64,000 bases of DNA from contig OX345636.1 in the NCBI GenBank assembly GCA_947044365.1, positions 42,849,537 through 42,913,536 of the forward strand. Reading direction: 5' to 3'. The notes under the pieces were generated by a model, which worked only from the letters and a program-made list of their open reading frames with translations, made no database searches and was not told the origin of the DNA. The DNA comes from Petrosia ficiformis (Eukaryota > Porifera > Demospongiae > Haplosclerida > Petrosiidae). Of the stretch, positions 11,501-23,500 are shown one piece after another. Position 1 is the first letter of the stretch; each line of letters starts with the position of its first letter. The position numbers and the translations under genes are program-made.

Positions 11501-14500
11501 CCGTCTCGGTTTCATTAAATGTTACTTGTGAATCGACTAATTCTACTGAAAACCATTTACATAGGATTAATTGGACTCAAGCTGTTGAATCGGATTCGAT
11601 AACCCTGTATTCGGAGGCTGTGTCACTTGTCACCAAACCTTTGATTGGCATAGCTGGTCAATCTATCAGTGAGTTAAATAATGAGATTGTGTATGTTAGT
11701 AATGTCATGAAATCTGCTGCCCTAAACTATCTTCCTCTTGTTAAAAATAAGAAGAAATTGAAACCTAGATTTGATAGCCCTGAGTTGAAAGATTTGTGTG
11801 ATGTTAGTAAAAGTGCATGGAAGCGTTGGAATGCAGGTGGTAGACCAATATCGGGCCCTCTATATGAGGTTAAGAAAAATGCAAATAAAAAAGTACGTAG
11901 TTGTGTTATGAACTGTTATGCTATTTTAGAGCGTCAGAATATTCGGCGAAGAGATAGGATGTTTAGAAATGGTGATAGATCTCGTTTTAAATTATTCAGT
12001 AAGCAGAAATCAACCTGTAAAAAGCTTTTCGTAGAAAACGAGACAATTACTGACCAGACTGAAATTGTTGAAGAGTTTCGGAAATACTTCTCTACTCTTG
12101 CATCCTCTTGTATTGATCCTCAGTTGAGTTCTTCTGAAATTGAAGCATATCACAGTTCATCTTACCATAATGATGATGAAATTCTTAAAAATGAAATTAG
12201 TGTTAAGGAAGTCACTGCAGCGATTATAAAGTTAAAAATGGGTAAATCAGCTGGTCCAGATGGTTTGTCATTAGAGCACTTTCGGTATGGTGGTCCTTTC
12301 CTAACTTTATGGATCACTAAACTTCTAAATGGAATTATTGTACTCGAGGAAATTCCCTCCTGCATGAAAGAAGGGATCATTACTCCCATCTATAAAAAAC
12401 AAGGAAAAGATCCTTTACTGGTTAATAGTTATAGAGGAATTACTGTGTCATCTGTTTTCTCGAAACTATTCGAAGTTACCATTCTAAATCGTTTGTCTGG
12501 TACTTTGGAAGATCTCCAACTACCCGATGTCCTACAAACTGCCTATCAGAAAGGATTGTCTTGTTCTGATGCTGTCTGTCTACTCAAGAGGCTTTGCTTA
12601 TTCATTTACGTGAAAATGGTCACCCGTACTTATGTCTCTTTGATCTGGAAAAGGCGTTCGATTCCATCGAGTTATCAGTCCTTTTAAGAAATCTATTTAA
12701 TATTGGTATAAATGGTAAATGTTGGCGTATTATTGAAAGCTGGTACACTGCAGCATATAGTAGGATTCGTGTGGATGGTGCAATATCCAACCCTTACCTT
12801 ATTTCCAGAGGTGTTAAACAAGGATCTGTATTGTTCCCAATATTATTCTTAATTGTCATTGACCCACTGCTTAAAACCTTGAGAGATAATAATGCTGGAT
12901 TATCTGTATATGGTACGTATATTGGTGGTGCTGCCCATGCTGATGATCTTCGCACTGCTACTGCCACTAAGAATTCTATTATTCAACAGGTCGACATCAT
13001 TGAAGAATTCACTTCAGCCAATCACTTAAAGCTCAATTCATCCAAAACTGAAATAATTAAAATTTCTCGTAATTTCCCAGATCCAGAACCTATTCAAGTA
13101 TCGAATTGGGACGTGACAACCGTAGCAAGTGCTAAATGTTTAGGCGTCTGGTGGCAGTTTAATCTATCTGCTTTGAGAGCCGTTCAAGAAAATATCAGTA
13201 AAGCTAGAAGAGCCTTTTTTGCACTGGTGCATTTCAGGGGAGTTTAAACCCGTTATCTGCCAGTAGTATTTATGAATCTTGTGTTATTTCCATCTTGTTA
13301 TATGGCTGTGAAACATGGCTATTGGATTCATCTTGTATTTTTTTACTTGATCAATTTCAGTACGAAATCGGCCGTCGCATACTAAAATTACCAAAGCACT
13401 TTTCTGGTCATGTTGTCAGAATTTGTTTATGTTGGCCTTCTATGTCATCTCGAATATTAGCTCGTAAATTGAGTTTTCTCGCCAAATTATTGCAATCTGA
13501 GAAGAGTACATTAAGCTCACAAATGTTCACCTCGGTAGCTATTATTGATGCCTATGATGTTTCAATTATCCAACAGTGCAGGATGCTGGAATCCAACATT
13601 GGTACTAGTGTTCTAAAGTTATGTTTGGAATGTCTAGAGGATGCTATTTCAATTGTTCGCTCTGAGAAATCTAACATATTTGATAGAGATATTGTTAACC
13701 TTATCACCTCTTCACTTACCCACCCATCTGCTCATTTAGTGGCTTCAGTTGCACAAAGTGTTTCCTGGTATCGTTTATGGGATTTGGCTTTGGATAGAGG
13801 AGTGCGAGGTACCAATCAACTACAACGAATTGTATACCACTTAAGTCGTCCAATTTTTTCGAATTTCTCGTGTCCTTTATGTGATACTACCTTGACTCCG
13901 ACAACAACATGGCTATCACATCTCTGCAACTCTCACTCAATTACAAATGGCCCCATTCATCTGTCTGTTGAGGAAGTAATTTATGCCCTTAAAAGTGAAA
14001 GTGTGGACACTATCTTTAACCTTTATTTTCCTACATAATTCTTAATTATTATCATTAATTTTATTATCATTAGCGTAATTATTATTCTGTTTGTTTAATT
14101 TATGTGCTATACTCTGTGAACCTTTGAACCTTTGAACCACGTGGGTTAATTAAGAAAATGGTGTCCGATTCGACATCAAATCTTTGTAGTCGTTGAGACT
14201 GTCTTCTTTCATAGTATCTGAAGATATCATCTTGCTACATTAAGACCAGAATTTTACTATGAATGCGACTGGAATTTTGCTAGAATCAATGTGATAGTTC
14301 AACAAACAAAAAAATAATTTGTCTGAAAAATAAATTATTAATAATATAATGAAGATTTTGCCACTTGCCGGTTCTCTACCTTAGCGCCAATTTTTGGCCA
14401 TCTAGAAGGTGTTGATAGTCATAAAAACACTAGATATGAATAGGTTTGTGTGTATTACAACATATCTGTATATATTACCAGAGATTTCAGCTCATCAGTT

Positions 14501-17500
14501 GCAATTGAAATGTATAGGCGGCCATATTTTTCATGCCATCCCTACATAGAGAGTACTACCGTACTCTCTGTTATACATACATAGTCAATAATTATTAATA
14601 GAAGATATACCTTTTCAGTAAGTTTTGTTGATTATTTCTTTTTCTAAGTGAACTGGAATCATTATTAATTGTAACACATTTTTCAGGAGTTTCCCTACAA
14701 TTGATAGCCACTGCAGTTGCCATTGTGAAATTATCTTGTCTTTCCTTGAACTGAGTGAATCAATAGTAAATAAGTATGTATGTATATATGATTATAACTA
14801 AGATGTGAAAAGGGGTCCTTCGTTTTTAAATGCTTCAGATTAGCTGCTCTTTCAGATATCTTGTGTAATAAACCAACACAATTTGGGATATAGGTGGGGC
14901 TACAACTTGTCTTCAAAGATTGAAAGTTTAATTTGTTTTTCTAATAAGACATCTGAAAACAAGCAGTTGAAAAAATCATTTTAGAAAAATTAAAGAAGAA
15001 ATAAGACCTCTTTTCCTAGCTATGCATGATTATATGGAAGCTAGATAGGGCTAGATAGATTGATCAATAGATGGATTTATTATGAAAGGAAGTGTGAATA
15101 AAAAAAAACCATGTACATGAGCAGCAAAAAATGAAATAATAAACGTCACCATGTATGTTATTTGTGCAATAAACATTTTGTCAAACACTTATATTTAAAC
15201 TCTCACTATTCAGCCATTTTGTACAGGAAGATATCATTCTTCTTGGATACCAAATTTGGTTGATTGCCAATACAAAATGGCTGAATACCAAGTATGCATT
15301 AAGCTTGATAAAAAGTATTTTCCAAATGACTCATTTTCACATTTCATTCATAAAACTCACTGTTGATGTTGTTAAATTACTTAGTGTCACATTAAGACTA
15401 TTCTGACGTTCTACTTCAGAGATTGCTAGAGATGGTATAACCAGTGAATAAATAAATAGAGAATACTTATCAGAATAGTTGCAGGGTTTACAATCATAGT
15501 GGACTAACACAATAATCAACTACTGGAGTTTGTCTATATTGCGGAAAGATGCATTAAAAATTGGACATTATCAAATTTGAAATATTCTTAATTTTATCTG
15601 CTACTGAAACACATTTTGAAAGCGTCTTCATGTTAACCTGAGTATATTACTGTTTTCTGGGTTACTCCAATAAGGTTCTCAGTCCTTAAACTTATTAATG
15701 ATATATGTATTTGTATGCTGGGAATATAAACTCACAATGTTAAGGTTGGACAAATTATTATTATATACTTGCTTATTTTTCCACTCTTTTTAATTTTAAC
15801 AGTTCTTGTGTAAGTTTTGTATTGATAACAACTAGTCATTACAAGCTGATTTCATTCTGCTAGCTCCAGCATGTGTTCATATATGTGCCAGCTCAAGTCC
15901 TCTGGAATGCAACTACCCCACAATGCATACAATATACATGTATATGTGACATATAAACATATAAACAATTATATATAGATTTAACCACTGTGTATAAATA
16001 CATGTATTATACAAGTTGTGTCTGCATACCATTGCAAGTAATTCCATCAAAATCTAGCCAATAACTACTATTACATCCACAATAGAAGCTTCCATTAGTG
16101 TTTGTACAATTTTGAGAGCAATTGTGTGTTCCATCACTACACTCATTAGTATCTGAATGAAAAAAAATGCATACAATAGTTAATTACATTATCTTTATAC
16201 CCGGGGGTATAATTATTGGGCCTAAATGTTTTCTTTATAAAAATATGGAAATGATACAACTTTCATTATTTCAAGTGATAATGTTTTGACATAAATACTA
16301 AGTTAAAAAAAGACATCAAATAAATAACTCATTAATTATTCATGATTTGTATCCCGTAACCTTTAACTCCTTTGAGTAGGGATTTTAAATTATAAAGTAA
16401 TAACTCTGGCAAATAATGGCCATTTTTGGTTAGTTTCCTGAAAGTAACTTTGTTTAGTATGCCTAATTTTACTCTAGCTGATCAACTGTAACTATAACTA
16501 TGAGAAACTAGACATATACTACCAAAAGCGCATACATACATACGTACATGCGTACATACATGTATAACATTATTTCTTTACAGGAGAACTGCTTAAAAAT
16601 ACTAATAATGTATTTATGCTACAACTACTTTGCACATTACAATTGTGAGAAGAATAAGAACAAGATCAAGATATATTTTTATGAGTGCTTTCTTTCAGCA
16701 TGGTATGGTGTATGACATTCAGTAATCTGGCATGCATAGTTGACTTTCTAATGCCTGAAACACAACAGTGTATTAAAGTTATTAGTTTCATTATTACTCT
16801 ACTTACTTTTATAGATTGTAAAACATTAAGAATATATATCAACAGCTATTAGTTTCGGTTCCTACATAAGCTACAGGCAAGCAGTGAAGCAAGCAAGCAT
16901 TCTATTACCTGCCTCACCCATTAATTGTCTGAGCTTCTGGGAATGATGCAAATTCTCTAACTATGTACATGTATACAATGTAGTTGACAAAAACACATGC
17001 ATAGTTATAATATACATTAAACCCCATGGAAAGCAATAGTAGGGAAGGCCCTGTGGGTCATAAAACGAATGCATGTGAGATAAGGAATATAAGATCACAT
17101 CACAACACTTCCATTAAAATCTATAAACAACCATTTTTTAGCACATAGATCTAACATAGTGCATGTATCTATTTCCCTTTCACATACAATTACAAGAAAC
17201 TCCATCATTGTCCAGTATATAACCACTATAACATCCACAAATGAAGCTTCCATTAGTGTTTGTACATGTATCTGAGCAACCATCTATTCCTTCACTACAC
17301 TCATCAATATCTGGACAAAAACATAATTTTACGTATGTAGACAGGACTTCGTAATAATTTTATTGTGAGTTTGGAACATGCACGCTCTTGATCAGAATTA
17401 GTAGCTATGAATATCATTTTAAATATTAGTTGCTAATATGCACTTAGTATAATTTATAATTCATAGGTACATGTATGTAATAAACTTACCAGTAAAATTA

Positions 17501-20500
17501 TATATAATGATTATTTAATTATAATGTACATAATGAAATAATGTTGATGTTTATAATCAATGCATTGGAATGTATGATGCAATATTGATAAATTATGAAA
17601 TTATTTATGGTTTTTGATCACACTGTTACGTTATGTCACTTGGAATTGAAATGCATGGACGGCCATTTTTTTTCATGCCATCCCTACATAGAGAGTGCTA
17701 CCGTGCTCTCTGATAAAGTCACAAGGCTAATTACATAAGGACGTTTTTATGATATGCAGGCATAAGAGAAATAGATGCAAAGAAAAAAGTGAAAAGTATT
17801 TAGGTCTTTGAGGGAGTTAGAAACAGATAGGTTTGGAATTGGTAGAATCCAACACTCCACTGCATCAAGGAGTCTGGTGGCTCTAAATGGTAAAAGTGCC
17901 TGACTAGATATCTGAAGTTCCTGCCTAGTTGGGGTCCATTTTTCCATTGTTTCTAATTATCATAACAATGTATGATTGTATGCATTTATGTGATTGTGTA
18001 GGAACAAACTTTTATAAGTACTGAAGTTCCTGCCTAGTTGGGGTCCATTTTTCCATTGTTTCTAATTATCATAACAATGTATGATTGTATGCATTTATGT
18101 GATTGTGTAGGAGCAAACTTTTATAAGTACTGAAGTTCCTGCCTAGTTGGGGTCCATTTTTCCATTGTTTCTAATTATCATAACAATGTATGATTGTATG
18201 CATTTATGTGATTGTGTGGGAACAAACTTTTATAAGTACTGAAGTTCCTGCCTAGTTGGGGTCCATTTTTCCATTGTTTCTAATTATCATAACAATGTAT
18301 GATTGTATGCATTTATGTGATTGTGTGGGAACAAACTTTTATAAGTACTGAAGTTCCTGCCTAGTTGGGGTCCATTTTTCCATTGTTTCTAATTATCATA
18401 ACAATGTATGATTGTATGCATTTATGTGATTGTGTAGGAACAAACTTTTATAAGTACTGAAGTTCCTGCCTAGTTGGGGTCCATTTTTCCATTGTTTCTA
18501 ATTATCATAACAATGTATGATTGTATGCATTTATGATAACATTTTTTTCCACATGTAGATAGATTTACGTGCATTTGTGTTGGTGCTATTGAAAACAGAG
18601 TTTGTTCCTGTGAAAAGTGTCAAACAAATCGTCTATTTCCACCTAAAGCACCATTACACCCTTGGGAATACCCTAGTAGACCTTGTGCACATCTACACAT
18701 TGATCATGCTGGTCCATTCTAGGACACACCTTTCTTATTGTAGTGGACCAAGTCACACGTAGTAAACTCTACTTCATCCGAAGCAACAATCAAAGTGCTT
18801 TGTAATCTGTTTGCTACCCATGGCATTCCAGATCATGTAGTTTCAGACAATGGTTCAGGATTACCAGCCAAGAATTTAAACAATTTATGGAACAGAACGG
18901 TATCAAATATACAACAACATCACCATATCATCCCTCTTCAAATGGACTAGCTGAACCTGCAGTACAAACATGGAATCAGTAAGCTAGAAGGTACTATTGA
19001 GTGTAGACTTGCTCGTTTTCTATTCAATTACCATGTAACTCCCCTATCAACTACAGAGTTATCACCTGCAGAACTATTGATGGGATGGAGATTACGTATT
19101 CATTTGGATTTAATACATCCAGACACAAAACAAAGAGTCATAAGGAAACAAGGAAGTGTTGAGAACTCTTCTACTCCCCGACATTTTAAAGTTGGAGACA
19201 AACTGTATGCTAAGGATTTCTGTGGAAAAGGAAAATGGATCCCTGCCTCAGTTATTAAAGTAACTGGTCCCATATCTTACAAGCTCAAGACACAGTCTGG
19301 ACATTTTATACGTTGTCATTTAGATCACTTACGTGTTCGTTATCTTCCAGACGATAATGTCACTGATCCTAGAACTGATCATGATGACTGGTCAGTATCA
19401 AGTAACTATACTAGCCCTATTACAGAAGGTCCTCTTAATGTTTCACCACGTTCTACCTCATCTGCTCCTCGAGGACTCGCACAACAGTCTGTTCATCGGT
19501 CAACCCGAATTCGTAACCCTGTGGATCGTTACACCCCAGTATCAACTTAAAAAGGGAGTGTGGTAACTATGACATCATAAAAAAACTTATAATAAATTAT
19601 GTGTATAATTATAAAGCGATGATTTACAGTTTTATTCAGTTGTTGATAAGTCTCTGTCTTCCTATTGTTTTGTCATTAGTTTATGGTACATGTGTGTAAT
19701 TATATACAGTTTGTAATAATTATATAAACATACAATGTATATATAGCTGTATGTATATACATATTTTGTACATACCAATACAAGTAACCTCATCAAGGTC
19801 TAGTTGATAGCCATTTTTACATCCACAAATGAAGCTTCCATTAGTGTTAGTACATATTTGAGAGCAATTGTGTGTTCCATTATTACACTCATCAACATCT
19901 GAATAGAAACAGATGTACATAATTATGTGTAATTATATACAGTTTGTAATAATCTATATAATAACACCGTTGTCTGTCACAAATTCACTGAACAAAGACC
20001 CAGAAAATTAGACGTAGACGTAGACGCGACGCTTTGATTGACGTGACATAATAATAGAAGGCGTTGACAGTAAATTTGACATTTATGCGACAGAATTAGA
20101 TAGAGAGAAGAGCTTAGGAGACAGTAGTAGAAAGAGAGTTCAGGAGATCTTTGGATAGAGAAAGACATAGACAAACACATACAACACTAACTGATATAGA
20201 GGAGAAACGCAGCTAACATCTGAGATAGAGATTCTCTTGCGCACACGTAGACGTTTGATGTGCACAAGACTAGAGAGAGAAGCCCAGCTAATATCTGATG
20301 AAGATTCTTGTGCATGTAGACGTTTGACGAACAAGAAAAGACAGAAATAGACATAGACAAAGACGAACAAGACTAGAGAGAGAGGCCATCTAACATCTGA
20401 TAGAAATAGACATAGACTAACATAGTCTCGCATAGCCAGACCCTTACTAACAAGACTAACTAATATAAAGAGAGAAGCCCAACTAACATCTGATAGAGAT

Positions 20501-23500
20501 AGACATATAATGAGTACTACACTTAGAAGGTACTATGCATGCCTAGCTTAAACTACTGAAGACAAGTACAGAGAAGACTGAACAGAGTCAGAGAGACATA
20601 ACATATATATAGTTCATTCATTTACTAAAATAAAAATTATAATACATTCATTCGTAGTATGTAAATTTAATTATTGTTATGATTCTAGATAATAATTCTT
20701 TCAATGACTATACTACACTACAATGCGTAGGGCATACTATGCTTGCCTAGCTTAAACCGCTGAAGGCGGTACTAATTAACATATAATTACCGTTGTCTGT
20801 CTGTCTGTCACAAATCCCTTACAGCACAAGAAAATTAGACGTTGACGTGGGGCGTTGACGTGACGTAGTAAAAGGAGGCGTTAACAGTGCCAAAAGCAGG
20901 ATGATCAGCGACAGAAGAGAGAGAAGAGCTTTGGAGACAGTAGTAGAAAGAGACATAGACAAACACGGACAACACTGGAGGAGAAGCCCAGCTAACATCT
21001 GATAGAGATTCTCGTTCAGGTAGAAGTTTGACGTTCACAAGACTAGATAGACATAGACTAACACAGACATAGACTAACACAGACAAGATCAACTGATATA
21101 GAGAGAGAAGCCCAACTAACATCTGATAAAGATAGACAAATGAATGAGCCTGTAGTGTGCTACACTTAGAATGTACTACGAGAGTGAGTTTGGGAGATTT
21201 GTGGATACAGATAGACAGAGAGAGTAGTAGAAAAAGAGTTCAGGAGATCTTTGACACTAACTGATTGAGAAAGAAGCCCAGCTAATATCTGATAGAGTTA
21301 GACATAGAATAAGAAGCCACAGAATAAGTCATGTTGCTATAGATACAGTATATTACTTGCGATAGACACAGACAAACACATTGGAAGTATATTTCACAAA
21401 TTGTGTGAACTAGAATAGAAGATTAAGTTTCGAAAAATTCGCAGTATGTAGTGTCTATGTCCATAATTGCTTGACAATTTTGACACAGTCGGCGAGAGAG
21501 ACGTAACATTTAGTTTATTCATTTATTAAACAAAAATTATAGTACATTCATTTGTAGTATAAATTATGAAATAAGCCATTATTTCACTACTTATTATATA
21601 ATTAAATAGCTATATAATGTATAGCTGTATGTAAATCCACATTTTGTACATACCATTACAAGTAACCTCATCAGTGTCTAGTTGATAGCCATTTTTACAT
21701 CCACAAGTGAAGCTTCCATTAGTGTTAGTACATATTTGAGAGCAATTGTGTGTTCCATTATTACACTCATCAATATCTGAATAGAAACAGATGTACATAA
21801 TTATGTGTAATTATATATTATACATGCATGTTTGTAATAATTAATAAACATACAATGTATGGCTGTATGTATGTACTTATTTTGTACATACCATTACAAG
21901 TAACCTCATCAGTGTCTAGTTGATAGCCATTTTTACATCCACAAGTGAAGCTTCCATTAGTGTTAGTACATATTTGAGAACAATTGTGTGTTCCATTATT
22001 ACACTCATCAATATCTGAATAGAAACAGATTTACATAATTATGTGTAATTATATACATGCATGTTTGTAATAATTAATAAACATACAATGTATAGCTGTA
22101 TGTATGTATATATTTTGTACATACCATTACAAGTAACCTCATCAGTGTGTAGATTATAGCCATTTTTACATCCACAAGTGAAGCTTCCATTAGTGTTAGT
22201 ACATATTTGAGAGCAATTGTGTGTTCCATTATTACACTCATCAATATCTGAATAGAAACAGTTGTACATAATTATGCGTAATCGCATAGGAGTTTGTAAT
22301 AATTATTATAATTATATAAACATACAATGTATAGCTGTATGTATGTATATATTTTGTACATACCATTACAAGTAACCTCATCAGTGTCTAGTTGATAGCC
22401 ATTTTTACATCCACAAGTGAAGCTTCCATTACGGTTAGTACATATTTGGGAGCAATTGTGTGTTCCATTATTACACTCATCAATATCTTAATAGAAACAG
22501 ATGTACATAATTATGTGTAATTATATACATGTATGTTTGTAATAATTAATAAACATACAATGTATAGCTGTATGTATGTATATATTTTGTACATACCATT
22601 ACAAGTAACCTCATCAGTGTGTAGATTATAGCCATTTTTACATCCACAAGTGAAGCTTCCATTAGTGTTAGTACATATTTGAGAGCAATTGTGTGTTCCA
22701 TTATTACACTCATCAATATCTGAATAGAAACAGTTGTACATAATTATGCGTAATCGCATAGGAGTTTGTAATAATTATTATAATTATATAAACATACAAT
22801 GTATAGCTGTATGTATGTATATATTTTGTACATACCATTACAAGTAACCTCATCAGTGTCTAGTTGATAGCCATTTTTACATCCACAAGTGAAGCTTCCA
22901 TTACGGTTAGTACATATTTGGGAGCAATTGTGTGTTCCATTATTACACTCATCAATATCTTAATAGAAACAGATGTACATAATTATGTGTAATTATATAC
23001 AGGCATGTTTGTAATAATTATTATAATTATATAAACATACAATGTATAGCTGTATGTATGTATATGTTTTGTACATACCATTACAAGTAACCTCATCAGT
23101 GTCTAGTTGATAGCCATTTTTACATCCACAAGTGAAGCTTCCATTAGTGTTAGTACATATTTGAGAGCAATTGTGTGTTCCATTATTACACTCATCAACA
23201 TCTGAAAAGAAACAGTTGTACATAATTATGCGTAATTGCATAGGAGTTTGTAATAATTATTATAATTATATAAACATACAATGTATAGCTGTATGTATGT
23301 ATATGTTTTGTACATACCATTACAAGTAACCTCATCAGTGTCTAGTTGATAGCCATTTTTACATCCACAAGTGAAGCTTCCATTAGTGTTAGTGCATATT
23401 TGAGAGCAATTGTGTGTTCCATTATTACACTCATCAACATCTGAAAAGAAACAGTTGTACATAATTATGCGTAATTGCATAGGAGTTTGTAATAATTATT

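Larger units (their letters stand above)
9800..14139 (+). mobile_element. LINE (non-LTR retrotransposon), CR1/L2/Jockey-like group, near full length, disabled
   Basis: The 5' region from about 9800 is CpG-richer than its surroundings and carries NRF-1-like and YY1-like sites. One long reading region follows (endonuclease then reverse transcriptase), and the 3' end finishes in short direct repeats of an octamer (TTTGAACC) at about 14117-14139. A microsatellite-like 3' end rather than poly(A) fits CR1/L2-type elements. It lies in an intron of the giant gene, antisense to it. The exact 5' boundary and target duplication were not defined. Confidence 0.7.

Noticed and set aside
19333..19566. Second plus-frame reading stretch overlapping the integrase C-terminus
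   Set aside because: It overlaps the integrase frame, which has the recognisable domain; this one has none.
18540..19690. Endogenous retrovirus
   Set aside because: The motifs fit a Ty3/gypsy-type retrotransposon. There is no envelope gene and most of the element is missing.
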